From assembly GCA_035575035.1 (NCBI GenBank), contig DATLYH010000252.1, positions 1 through 39,682 on the forward strand: a stretch of 39,682 nt of DNA. Reading direction: 5' to 3'. Positions 6,997 to 14,683 of the stretch are shown here, piece after piece. The stretch is from DATLYH01 sp035575035 (lineage in GTDB: Bacteria > Planctomycetota > Planctomycetia > Gemmatales > Gemmataceae). Made by a program: the position numbers and the translations under genes. The first letter of the stretch is position 1; every line of letters starts with the position of its first letter. The notes below the pieces were generated by a model, which worked only from the letters and a program-made list of their open reading frames with translations, did no database searches and was not told the origin of the DNA.

Positions 6997-7042
6997 GGTA
7001 CGCCGTACCATGCACGGAGGACCAGACACGGCACGGCGTACC
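6997..7042. repeat. Inverted repeat between groEL and its terminator
   Basis: GGTACGCCGTACC (6997-7009) pairs with GGCACGGCGTACC (7030-7042), one mismatch, with a 20-base loop. No T-run follows on either strand, so it is more likely an mRNA 3' stabiliser or a small repeat than a terminator. Confidence 0.6.
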
Positions 7043-7052
7043 AAGGCTTGGG

Positions 7053-8678
7053 TTAGTACATGTCCTCCATGCCGCCACCGCCGCCCTTCTTCTCCTCCTT
7101 CTTGGGAATCTCGGCGACCAGGGCGTCGCTGGTCAGCAGCAGCGTTGCCACGCTGGCAGCATTCTGCAAGGCGAAACGGACCACCTTGGTCGGGTCGATG
7201 ATTCCTTCCTTGACCATGTCGCAGTAGCGGTCGAGCCGGGCATCGTAGCCGAAGTTCTGCTCCTTGTTCTCCAGGACCTTGGCAGCCACGATGGCGCCGT
7301 CCACGCCGGCGTTCTCGGCGATCTGCTGGATCGGGGCGCGGCAGGCCCGCACCACGATGTTGTAGCCGATCTCCTCATCGTGGCTCAGCCCCTTCGGCTT
7401 GAGACCTTCGGCCGCCCGCAGCAGCGCCACACCGCCGCCCGGCAGAATCCCTTCCTGGTTGGCTGCCCGCGTTGCGTGCATGGCGTCCTCGACCCGGGCC
7501 TTCTTCTCCTTCATCTCGCTTTCAGTGGCCGCCCCGACCATGATCTTGGCCACGCCGCCCGAGAGCTTGGCGATCCGCTCGCTCAGCTTCTCCTTGTCAT
7601 AATCGCTGGTGGACTTCTCCAGCTCCCGCTGGATCGACTGAATGCGGGCCTGGATGTCCTGCTTCTTCCCGGCCCCCTCGATGATGGTGGTGTTGTCCTT
7701 GTCCACCTTGACCTTCTTGGCCCGGCCGAGGTCGCGGAGCTGGACATTCTCCAGCTGGATGCCGAGGTCCTCGAAGATCGCCTTGCCGCCGGTCAGGATG
7801 GCGATGTCCTCGAGCATGGCCTTGCGACGGTCGCCGTAGCCCGGCGCCTTGACGGCGCAACACTTGAAGGTGCCGCGCAGCTTGTTGATGACTAGGGTGG
7901 CCAGCGCCTCGCCCTCGACTTCCTCGGCGATCACCAGGATCGGCTTGCCCTGGCTCAGCACCTTCTCCAGCACCGGCACCAGGTCCTTGTTGGCGGAAAT
8001 CTTCTTCTCATAGATGAGGATGTAGGGGTCCTCCAGCTCGCACTCCATCTTCTGCGGGTCGGTGATGAAGTACGGCGACAGGTAGCCCCGGTCGAACTGC
8101 ATCCCCTCGACAAACTCGTGGGTGGTCTGGAGGGTCTTGCCTTCCTCGACGGTGATGACGCCGTCTTTGCCGACCCGCTCCATCGCCTCGGCGATGATCC
8201 GGCCGATCTCGGTGTCGTTGTTGGAGGCGACGGTGGCAACGTTCTCCATGTCCTTCTTGGACTTGACCGGGATGCTCATCTTCTTGAGCTTCTCGACGAT
8301 GTCTTCGACGGCCTTGTCCATGCCGCGTTTCATGAGCATGGGGTTGGCGCCGGAGACGACGGCGCGGAGGCCTTCGTTGAAGATGGCCTCGGCCAGGACG
8401 GTGGCGGTGGTGGTGCCGTCGCCGGCCACATCACTGGTCTTGGAGGCCACCTCGCGGACCATGCGGGCCCCTATGTTCTCGTACTTGTCCTCCAGTTCGA
8501 TTTCCTTGGCCACGGTCACGCCGTCCTTGGTGACGGTCGGCGAGCCGAAACTTTTCTGGAGGATAACGTTGCGGCCTTTGGGGCCGAGCGTGACCTTGAC
8601 CGCGCGGGCGAGCTTGGCAATCCCCCGGCGCATGGCATCCCGCGCTTCCTGGTCAAATGCAATTTGCTTCGCAGCCAT
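7053..8678 (-). CDS. groL: Chaperonin GroEL (Hsp60)
   Basis: This is the 541-residue large subunit of the ATP-driven folding chamber. The N-terminus carries AAKQIAFDQEARDAM and VTLGPKGRNV. The nucleotide-binding DVAGDGTTTATVLA is near residues 86-99, and GAGKKQDIQ lies in the apical region. The C-terminal tail is GGGGGMEDMY, a shortened Gly-Met tail ending in Tyr rather than GGM repeats. The ATG at 8678 has GGGAG five bases upstream. It lies 172 bp downstream of groES in the same orientation, separated by an unusual repeat-filled spacer. Length and motifs are full, so it should be functional. A strong terminator follows. Confidence 0.99.
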   Translation of the reverse strand: MAAKQIAFDQEARDAMRRGIAKLARAVKVTLGPKGRNVILQKSFGSPTVTKDGVTVAKEIELEDKYENIGARMVREVASKTSDVAGDGTTTATVLAEAIFNEGLRAVVSGANPMLMKRGMDKAVEDIVEKLKKMSIPVKSKKDMENVATVASNNDTEIGRIIAEAMERVGKDGVITVEEGKTLQTTHEFVEGMQFDRGYLSPYFITDPQKMECELEDPYILIYEKKISANKDLVPVLEKVLSQGKPILVIAEEVEGEALATLVINKLRGTFKCCAVKAPGYGDRRKAMLEDIAILTGGKAIFEDLGIQLENVQLRDLGRAKKVKVDKDNTTIIEGAGKKQDIQARIQSIQRELEKSTSDYDKEKLSERIAKLSGGVAKIMVGAATESEMKEKKARVEDAMHATRAANQEGILPGGGVALLRAAEGLKPKGLSHDEEIGYNIVVRACRAPIQQIAENAGVDGAIVAAKVLENKEQNFGYDARLDRYCDMVKEGIIDPTKVVRFALQNAASVATLLLTSDALVAEIPKKEEKKGGGGGMEDMY

Positions 8679-8692
8679 TCTGTCTCCCTTTC

Positions 8693-8849
8693 GTCATTGG
8701 TCATTGGTCATTGGTCATTGGTCATTCGTCATTAGTCATTGGTCATTGGTCGGTCATTAGGCTACAGATAGTTGGAGTTGGCCCCACCAAACAAAGAATG
8801 ATAAATGGCGAATGACCAATGACGAATGACGAATGACGAATGACCAATG
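8693..8849. repeat. Inverted clusters of heptanucleotide repeats in the groES-groEL spacer
   Basis: At 8693-8759 the plus strand holds about nine units of the heptamer GTCATTG or near variants (GTCATTC, GTCATTA). At 8797-8849 the complementary heptamers (AATGACC, AATGACG) occur about seven times. The two clusters are inverted relative to one another, 37 bp apart, and could fold into a long imperfect hairpin in the groES-groEL transcript. The first ends within 20 bp of the groEL start and the second touches the groES stop. Confidence 0.9.
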
Positions 8850-8850
8850 C

Positions 8851-9147
8851 CTATTCCTCCAGCACAGCCAGGACATCCTCCTCACGCATCAGGAGGATGA
8901 CCGAGTTGCCCGGTTGCTCGCGGAACTCGTCGCCGGCCCAGGCGGTGAACAGGACGGTGTCCCCCTCCTTGACCTGGAGGGGGCGACGGGTGCCGTCCTT
9001 GAGGAGTTTGCCCGACCCGACTGCCAGTACGGTCCCCTTTTGGGGCTTGTTCTTGGCCGTGTCGGGAAGGAGAATGCCTCCGCTGGTTTTCTCCTGGGCT
9101 TCGGCGCGCCGCACCACAATGCGGTCTCCCAAGGGCTTCAGCCTCAT
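8851..9147 (-). CDS. groS: Co-chaperonin GroES (Hsp10)
   Basis: This is the 98-residue lid subunit that closes the GroEL cavity. It starts MRLKPLGDRIVVRR, the standard opening. The mobile loop that touches GroEL, EKTSGGILLPDTA, is at residues 19-31, and GDTVLFTAWAGDEF lies in the last third. An upstream in-frame extension to 9315 exists but lacks family similarity. The ATG at 9147 is preceded by GGGAGA and fits all homologues. It is the first gene of the operon. I see no CIRCE palindrome (TTAGCACTC-N9-GAGTGCTAA) upstream, so HrcA control is not evident here. Confidence 0.98.
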   Translation of the reverse strand: MRLKPLGDRIVVRRAEAQEKTSGGILLPDTAKNKPQKGTVLAVGSGKLLKDGTRRPLQVKEGDTVLFTAWAGDEFREQPGNSVILLMREEDVLAVLEE

Positions 9148-9465
9148 GCGGGTCTCCCAACCATCAAGGCAATCGATCAACGTCACCACGGAATGCACTG
9201 TGGGCGCGGGGTGGTAGGCAAGTTCTGTGCCCCAGAGGCGCCGATGCAGCAAGTGGTTGCCATTTATCATCTTGCGAAAAATAACCAAGCGGCACCGTCG
9301 GCCCCGCCCTGCCAAGTTTGCGCGGTAAGGAGCGGGTCAACCTGTCGGAATGGCAGCTGGCGATTGCGGGGAGGGCACCGTCCAACGGCCGGCTGAATGC
9401 TTGAGCCGGCTGCACGGTTCCCTTATCATGGAGGTTGAGCTGCTCCCTTGGGAAAGGATGGCCTG
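9148..9465. promoter_or_regulatory. Divergent intergenic region between groES and larE
   Basis: These 318 bp carry no credible gene and must hold the promoters of both divergent units. An AT-rich patch near 9262-9292 on the minus strand contains TTGGTT and, about 16 bases on, TAAATG; this is a weak candidate for the groES promoter. No CIRCE element or convincing heat-shock sigma motif is visible. Confidence 0.35.
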
Positions 9466-10338
9466 ATGACGGAAGTCCCTGCTGCGGAATTGTCGGAGGA
9501 GTTGCTGGCCAAGCGCAACCGGCTGTTGGAGATTCTGCGCGGCCTGGGGAGCGCGGCGGTGGCGTTTAGCGGCGGCATCGACAGCACCGTGGTTGCCAAG
9601 GCGGCCTACCTGGCGCTGGGCGACCGGGCGGTGGCGGTGACGGCCGACAGCCCCAGCGTGCCGCGCGCCGAGATCGCCGAGGCCCGCCGACTGGCAGAGC
9701 AGATCGGCATCCGGCACCGGATCATTGCCACCGAAGAGTTCGACGACCCCGATTATGTCCGCAACGACGGCAGCCGCTGTTACTACTGCAAGAGCGAGCT
9801 GTACAGCCGGATCGAGACGCTGCTGCCGGAACTGGGCGTGCAGGTGATTTGCAGCGGGGCCAACCTGGACGACCAGGGGGATTACCGCCCCGGGCTCAAG
9901 GCGGCCGCCGAGCATGCCGTCCGCCACCCGCTGCAGGAGGCCGGCTTCACCAAGGCGGATGTGCGGACGCTGGCCCGGGCCTGGGGCCTGCCGACCTGGG
10001 ACAAGCCGGCGTCGCCCTGCCTGTCGAGCCGGCTGGCACCGGGGGTGGAGGTGTCGCGCGAGCGTACCGCCCGGGTGGAGGCGGCCGAGGAGTACCTGCG
10101 GGCCCTGGGCTACCGCGAGTGCCGGGTACGTCTGCATGAGGGGGAGTTGGCCCGGATCGAGGTCCCGGCCGCGGAGTTGGCCCGCCTGGCCGACCCCACC
10201 GTGCGCGAGGACCTGGCCCGTCGCTTCCGGGAACTTGGCTTCCGGTTCATCACGCTCGACTTGGAAGGCTTCCGCTCCGGCAGCCTGAACCAGCTGGTGC
10301 CGCTGGAGAAAAAGCGGCTGTTCACCAACCCGGCCTGA
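9466..10338 (+). CDS. larE: ATP-dependent sulfur transferase LarE family
   Basis: LarE adenylates a carboxylate of a pyridinium precursor and donates sulfur during synthesis of the nickel-pincer cofactor of lactate racemase and related enzymes. This 290-residue protein has the PP-loop SGGIDS at 35-40, RCYYCKSELY at 104-113 and PCLSSR at 184-189. Cys185 corresponds to the sacrificial cysteine of the characterised enzyme. The ATG at 9466 has AAGGA seven bases upstream; a TTG 18 bases earlier is less likely. No larB, larC or larA is seen nearby, so either they are elsewhere or this homologue serves another thiolation. A small gene follows after 19 bp. Confidence 0.9.
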   Translation: MTEVPAAELSEELLAKRNRLLEILRGLGSAAVAFSGGIDSTVVAKAAYLALGDRAVAVTADSPSVPRAEIAEARRLAEQIGIRHRIIATEEFDDPDYVRNDGSRCYYCKSELYSRIETLLPELGVQVICSGANLDDQGDYRPGLKAAAEHAVRHPLQEAGFTKADVRTLARAWGLPTWDKPASPCLSSRLAPGVEVSRERTARVEAAEEYLRALGYRECRVRLHEGELARIEVPAAELARLADPTVREDLARRFRELGFRFITLDLEGFRSGSLNQLVPLEKKRLFTNPA

Positions 10339-10357
10339 GCGCGAGGGAGATCCATTC

Positions 10358-10615
10358 ATGGAACCATTGCCCGCTGCGAAAGCCCTGGACACTTATTTCC
10401 TGGAAGCGCGTGCCAAGATCCTCGACCTGGCCGCCATCCTCGATCGCATCGGCCGGGGCCGGGACGCGGCAGCGGTGGACAACGACCCACGACTGGAGAA
10501 GATCCGCCAGGCCCTGGAAGTGCTCCGGGACCGCAGCGGCGGCCGGGCTGAGCGCATTCAGCGGATCTTCTCGCTGGAGTACGAACCTAATTGGGAGCGG
10601 CCCCAGCCGCGCTAA
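10358..10615 (+). CDS. Small conserved-looking hypothetical protein downstream of larE
   Basis: This is an 85-residue soluble, helical and charged protein. It begins MEPLPAAKALDTYFLEARAK and ends LEYEPNWERPQPR. The alternation of ILDLAAILDRI and LEKIRQALEVLRDR suggests two amphipathic helices. It starts 19 bp after the larE stop with GAGGGAGA upstream, so it is translated from the same transcript. No family is recognised and no function can be assigned beyond the link with larE. Confidence 0.65.
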   Translation: MEPLPAAKALDTYFLEARAKILDLAAILDRIGRGRDAAAVDNDPRLEKIRQALEVLRDRSGGRAERIQRIFSLEYEPNWERPQPR

Positions 10616-11218
10616 ACCTGGCCGCAGCGAGCAGCAAACCTGGCCGCAGCGAGCAGCCCGCGGTCCGGAGCCGTGGGGCCCGAACTGCCGGCTGTGGACC
10701 ACGGCCCCTCCATGTACTCTCGTGCCAGGATCGGTCCCCGCCGGCTTCTTCTCCGCCCCCCGCCGCCCGAACTGGGAGAAGGTCATCACCGGTGTGCGGT
10801 CCAGGCGTCCCCGTTCTTTCAGAAAGTAGAGCCCCATCTGCCGCCGCGGCGCTGCAATGGTGCTCATCGCCTTCAGCCATCAACCAACTCATAGAGGAAG
10901 TGGCGGCCGGCGTGGATACGGCGGAAGCCGTACTTGCCGTCCTCCCCAACCCAGGCCGCGGGCCCTCGTAGCGCGGCGGTCCGGTGCAAGGACCGGACAC
11001 AACGGGACGGGGACGCCCCAACGAGAAAAACCGGATTCTGATTGACTGGCAATCCAAAGGAGAGGTAATCTCCTGATACCAGACCGCTGCCGGATTTCAG
11101 GGGTTGGGGGCCTCGCCAGGGCCCATGATCGTGCCCGGCGGGGTCCTCCTAGTAGGCACTGTCTTCTTTTCAGAAACTCACGTTCCCTTTTCGCGGATTG
11201 CCTCTTCAGGAGGTTGCC
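10616..11218. other. Gene-poor stretch with short repeats and coding relics
   Basis: No intact gene is supported in these 600 bp. A 20-base unit (CTGGCCGCAGCGAGCAGC with short linkers) is repeated directly at about 10618-10660. The middle carries the decayed minus-strand fragments described at 10690-10955. The promoter of the pseudopilin gene at 11219 probably lies in the last 150 bp, but no clear boxes are seen. Confidence 0.5.
10690..10955 (-). pseudogene. Decayed DUF1501 C-terminal fragment plus another protein remnant
   Basis: On the minus strand around 10720-10790 the translation reads TPVMTFSQFGRRGAEKKPAG then TDPGT. This is close to the C-terminal signature of DUF1501 proteins (VMTFSEFGRR...GTDHGT), but it has no intact domain around it. 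Just upstream (10873-10955) a different frame reads GEDGKYGFRRIHAGRHFLYE and stops. Both look like real protein sequence without intact genes. I take them as relics of one or two genes broken by frameshift and deletion. Confidence 0.4.
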
Positions 11219-12181
11219 ATGTCTACCCATCCATGGAGGCGGCGCGACGGGTTCACCTTGATCGAGCTGTTCGTCGTCATCGCCATCATCGCTGTCTTGA
11301 TTGCCCTGCTCATGCCGGCCATCCAGAAGGTGCGCGAGGCCGCCAACCGCAGTCAGTGTGCCAACAACCTCCGACAGATCGTCCTCGCCTGTCACAACTA
11401 TCACGGCAACTACGAGGCCTTTCCGCCGGGCCGGCTCGACCACCGGGGGGGCGTCACCTGGGCGGTCCTGCTCCTGCCCTACCTCGAGCAGGACAACTTC
11501 TACAAGCAGTGGGACGTGACGCACCTTTATTACGACCAGGGGCCCAACGGCGACGCCATTCGCCGGACGCCCGTCAAGACGTACTTCTGCCCCAGCCGCC
11601 GCGCGCCGGGAGGGGTCAGCATCAGCCAGGACACGCCCGATACCCCCTTCCCGGGCAGCCTGCCCCATTATCCCGGCTCCGTGGGCGATTATGCCGGCTG
11701 CGCGGGGGACCACGAGGCCTTCGAGACCTCCGGCGATAGCGCGACCCCGCCCCGCGGTGCCATCGTCCGCGCGCGATTACCGTGGCGCTATACCCGGACC
11801 ACACCCCCCGTGATCCTGGGCCAGCAGATCTCGGAAACCCGCTTCGGCAACATCGTGGACGGGGTGAGCAACACCATCTTTTTCGGCGAGAAGCACGTCC
11901 GGCTCGGCCGGTTCGGCAACAGCAATAACACCAATGACGGCGACGGAAGCATTTACAATGGAGACATCTTCCCGAATGCCCTCCGCGCGGCCGGCAGCAG
12001 CCGGCTCCTCGCCCTCTCGCCCACCGCCAGCTTCAATAACCAGTTCGGCAGCTATCATCCCGGTATCTGTCAGTTCGCCATGGGCGACGGCAGCGTGCGG
12101 CAGATCCCCGTCTCAACCCCCGGATCTATCCTGGACCGCCTGGCGCTGCGTGATGACGGTATGCCCATCCCCGACTTCTGA
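11219..12181 (+). CDS. DUF1559 type IV pilin-like protein (pseudopilin)
   Basis: This is a 320-residue protein of the family hugely expanded in planctomycetes. It has a short basic leader ending in RRRDG, then FTLIELFVVIAIIAVLIALL, a type IV prepilin N-terminus with the conserved Glu at +5. It should be cleaved and methylated by a prepilin peptidase and anchored in the membrane or assembled into a pseudopilus. The DUF1559 body follows, with REAANRSQCANNLRQI, and ends with HPGICQFAMGDGSVRQI, the usual terminal motif. The ATG at 11219 has AGGAGG upstream. The neighbouring gene at 12263 is a small lipoprotein, a common pairing in these genomes. The substrate or structure served is unknown. Confidence 0.93.
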   Translation: MSTHPWRRRDGFTLIELFVVIAIIAVLIALLMPAIQKVREAANRSQCANNLRQIVLACHNYHGNYEAFPPGRLDHRGGVTWAVLLLPYLEQDNFYKQWDVTHLYYDQGPNGDAIRRTPVKTYFCPSRRAPGGVSISQDTPDTPFPGSLPHYPGSVGDYAGCAGDHEAFETSGDSATPPRGAIVRARLPWRYTRTTPPVILGQQISETRFGNIVDGVSNTIFFGEKHVRLGRFGNSNNTNDGDGSIYNGDIFPNALRAAGSSRLLALSPTASFNNQFGSYHPGICQFAMGDGSVRQIPVSTPGSILDRLALRDDGMPIPDF

Positions 12182-12262
12182 TAGGGGAGAAGGCACCGGG
12201 AGTGGGCGGGAAGGCTACCGTTCCCGGTGTTCTGGGCCGAGGCTTTGACGCCGGAGTTTGCC

Positions 12263-12706
12263 ATGTTGCACCTCCATTGTGTGGTCCCCCACTGCCGGTC
12301 GCTGGCCGTGATGATCGCGGTCAGCCTGCTGGGGCTGGCCGGGTGCGGCGGCCCCAAACTTTACCCGGTCAAGGGCAAGGTCGTCTGGGAGAACGGGGCT
12401 GCGGCCCGGGAGCTGGCCGGCGGCTCGGTCGTCTGCGAATCGGAAGACGGCAAGGTGGCTGCCCGCGGCGAGATCCTAGCGGATGGTTCCTTCGAGTTGA
12501 GTACTTACAAGCCAGGGGACGGCGCCCTGCGCGGCAAGCACCGGGTGGCGATTGCCGAGTACAGCCCGAGAGAGCCGACCCCGCCGCCGATCAGCGACCC
12601 GATGTTTTCCAAGGTCGAAACATCCGGGCTGGAAATCAACGTCGAGCCGACGACCAACGAGGTCATCCTGAAGATCCGCAAAGCATCCGCCCGGCCGCGG
12701 CGGTGA
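12263..12706 (+). CDS. Small planctomycete lipoprotein, carboxypeptidase-regulatory-like
   Basis: This is a 147-residue lipoprotein. The N-terminal hydrophobic segment ends in the lipobox LAGC (Cys near residue 29), followed by GGPKLYPVKGKVVWENG. The remainder is a single beta-sandwich-like domain with VKGKV at its start and NEVILKIRK at its end. This matches the many short carboxypeptidase-regulatory-like lipoproteins found next to DUF1559 genes in planctomycetes. The ATG at 12263 follows GGAG; a GTG at 12227 in frame is less likely. It lies 81 bp after the pseudopilin and probably shares its transcript. Function is unknown. Confidence 0.8.
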   Translation: MLHLHCVVPHCRSLAVMIAVSLLGLAGCGGPKLYPVKGKVVWENGAAARELAGGSVVCESEDGKVAARGEILADGSFELSTYKPGDGALRGKHRVAIAEYSPREPTPPPISDPMFSKVETSGLEINVEPTTNEVILKIRKASARPRR

Positions 12707-12845
12707 AAGGGGCGGTTGCGGGCCAGCTGTTCGCCGAGCCGGCTTGTCGCCGCGCGCCGGACATTCCCTCTGGGCATGTCCGGCCCTGCCTACCCCGGGC
12801 AGGGGAGCGGATGCGCCGCCGGTCTGAGAGCGCAAGCGTATTCCG

Positions 12846-14102
12846 CTATGCCCGCATCCGCTCGATCAAAATCCGCGCCGTCTCCGGCCGCATGATGCGT
12901 GGATCAGGGAGCTGGCCGGCGCGCAGCTTCTCCCGTAGCTCCCGGCCGCTGATCGACACCTGCTTGTATCCCTTTGGTCCATACTCGTCCACCAGGCCGA
13001 CCCGGCCCAGCTCCTCGTAGAAGGCGGCGAAGCCGATCTTCACCGGCTTGATCAATAGCTCCCCCTTCAGCTCGTCGAACTTGCGCTGCGCCGCCAGGCC
13101 GTCCCAGATGTCGGTGCCGTCTTCATAGGGGGCGTCGGCGTGCTTACGGCCGATGATGATATCGGTAAAGCCGAAGTTCTGCCGGTAAATGGCGTGCATG
13201 ATCGCTTCCTTCGGCCCGGCGTAGAACATCTTGATGTCCAGCCCCAGGAGCAGGATGCGGTCGGTGATGTCGCAGCCGACCTTCCGCCATAGCTCCTCGT
13301 CCTTGTCCCCCTCGCCCAGGACCTTGTTCTCAATCAGGGCCTGGTAGGTGCGCATGCGGGTAGCGGCATCGACGTCGTCCCCCTTGGTCTCGCCGACCAG
13401 CGGATTGAGCACGGCGCCGGCGAAGTGGCCGTCCCGCACCAGCCGCTCCAGCCCGGCCACCAGGGCGTACTCATGGGCCCGGTGCAGCGGATTGCGGGTC
13501 TGGAAGGCAACCACGCGCTTCCACCCCTTCTCCCGGAACAGGGCCCGTGTCTGCCGCGGCGACAGGATGAACCGGCCGTACTCCGGGTGCTTCGGCGGCG
13601 GCAGCACCCGCACCTCGCCCCCCAGGAGCATCTCCCGCGGATCGTTGGCCACCATCCGCCCACCCGGGTGGTCGATGCGTTCGGTGCCGTAAACGCTCTT
13701 GAGGTAGCGCCGCTTGTCCCAGGGGAAGATGTCACGGACAGCCAGGGTGCCGACAACATCACCGGCACCGTTGACCAGAGCGACTGTCTCGCCGATTTTA
13801 AGCGAGCCGGCCAGGTCCCGATCCACCGGGAACGACAACGGGATGGTCCAGGCGTAGGCCTTGCCATCCCGGATGATGACCTCCTCGTCAAGGACGCGTT
13901 CGAAGGTGGCGCGGTCCATCGGCCCGGTCAGCGGGGTGAGGCCGCCATCGCCCATGCGGTAGAGGGTGGACAGGTCAGCGTCGCTGACTGGCACCTTCTT
14001 CAGCCCGGCCGCGTGCCGCTTGAACTCGGCAGCCTCCCGCTCCGGCACCATGCGGTTGACCGGTTCACCCAGACCTCCGTGCGGCGGAATCAAGTCCTGC
14101 AT
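12846..14102 (-). CDS. sat: Sulfate adenylyltransferase (ATP sulfurylase)
   Basis: This enzyme makes adenosine 5'-phosphosulfate (APS) from sulfate and ATP, the first step of sulfate assimilation. It is 418 residues, the usual length for the homo-oligomeric Sat type with an N-terminal PUA-like domain. QTRNPLHRAHE at 201-211 holds the substrate-binding QTRNP and the HxxH signature, and GRKHAD at 318-323 is the second nucleotide motif. The ATG at 14102 follows AGGAG five bases upstream. It is the last gene of cysH-rrf2-sat. The upstream spacer contains a short tandem and inverted repeat (14115-14158). Confidence 0.97.
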   Translation of the reverse strand: MQDLIPPHGGLGEPVNRMVPEREAAEFKRHAAGLKKVPVSDADLSTLYRMGDGGLTPLTGPMDRATFERVLDEEVIIRDGKAYAWTIPLSFPVDRDLAGSLKIGETVALVNGAGDVVGTLAVRDIFPWDKRRYLKSVYGTERIDHPGGRMVANDPREMLLGGEVRVLPPPKHPEYGRFILSPRQTRALFREKGWKRVVAFQTRNPLHRAHEYALVAGLERLVRDGHFAGAVLNPLVGETKGDDVDAATRMRTYQALIENKVLGEGDKDEELWRKVGCDITDRILLLGLDIKMFYAGPKEAIMHAIYRQNFGFTDIIIGRKHADAPYEDGTDIWDGLAAQRKFDELKGELLIKPVKIGFAAFYEELGRVGLVDEYGPKGYKQVSISGRELREKLRAGQLPDPRIMRPETARILIERMRA

Positions 14103-14114
14103 CGGTTCTCCTCT

Positions 14115-14158
14115 TGTCAGTTGTCAGTGGCAGTGCCAGAAGGCAACTGCCAACTATC
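14115..14158. repeat. Short tandem/inverted repeat upstream of sat
   Basis: TTGTCAG is tandemly repeated (14114-14127). CAGTTGTCAGTGGCAGT can pair with the following ACTGCCAACT, giving a small hairpin just before the sat ribosome binding site. It resembles the heptanucleotide repeats in the groES-groEL spacer in unit length and placement. Confidence 0.6.
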
Positions 14159-14582
14159 AAATCTGGTACGATAGGACACTGGTCTGTTGAATGCGTCGGA
14201 CCAACTCGGCGAGAGTGAGTTCATCAAGCAGCCGCTGCTCCGCGGCATAGATCTCCTTCCAGGCGTTGTAGATGGCTTGTCCGGCGGGGGAATTCGAGGC
14301 GGGACGCATCAGCTTGAATGCTTCCTTGTCGATGGCCTGGATGATGTCGGCGAGCGAAATCTGTTCGGGATCACGAGCCAGTTGGTAGCCGCCCGCAGCG
14401 CCGCGGACGCTGGCCACCAGGCCGGCGTTTTTCAGGTGCAGCAGGATCTGCACGAGAAAGCGCTGCGGGATCTTGTGGGTAGCGGCAATGGCCCGCACGC
14501 GCACCGGCTGGGGCTGCTCGTAGTTGGCGGCCAGCTCCAGCATGGCGATACAGGCGTACTCGGCCTTGCGCGATACCCGCAT
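14157..14582 (-). CDS. Rrf2-family transcription regulator (CymR-like)
   Basis: This is a 141-residue winged-helix regulator. The N-terminus MRVSRKAEYACIAMLELA and the segment IPQRFLVQILLHLKNAGLVA followed by SVRGAAGGYQLAR are diagnostic of Rrf2 (IscR/CymR/NsrR family). The three C-terminal cysteines that bind iron-sulfur clusters in IscR and NsrR are missing; the only cysteine is Cys11. It is therefore more like CymR, which regulates sulfur metabolism without a cluster. It sits between cysH and sat, so autoregulation of this unit is likely. The gene ends in an AT-rich tail. Confidence 0.92.
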   Translation of the reverse strand: MRVSRKAEYACIAMLELAANYEQPQPVRVRAIAATHKIPQRFLVQILLHLKNAGLVASVRGAAGGYQLARDPEQISLADIIQAIDKEAFKLMRPASNSPAGQAIYNAWKEIYAAEQRLLDELTLAELVRRIQQTSVLSYQI

Positions 14583-14622
14583 ACGGCCTCCCGAGGCCCC
14601 TGTTTAGAGTCCCTCAGCGAAT

Positions 14623-14683
14623 GGCGAGCGGCCGGTGTTAACCGGCCGGTTGACACCGGCTGCTCGCCTCGAAAGTTAGCGCC
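14623..14683. repeat. Intergenic palindrome, GGCGAGCGGCCGG family
   Basis: GGCGAGC (14623-14629) pairs with GCTCGCC (14662-14668), with GCCGGTGT against ACACCGGC inside. A tail reading AAAGTTAGCGCCT follows, which recurs after the copy at 34842-34908. It lies in the spacer between cysH and the Rrf2 gene. Confidence 0.8.

Noticed and set aside
7053..8678. Long plus-strand frames opposite groEL
   Set aside because: GC-rich codon bias leaves antisense frames open; groEL is unambiguous on the minus strand.
9148..9447. CIRCE operator for groES-groEL
   Set aside because: No TTAGCACTC-N9-GAGTGCTAA or near match is visible upstream of groES.
13425..14174. Plus-strand frame opposite sat
   Set aside because: Antisense shadow of a clear ATP sulfurylase gene; no domain likeness.
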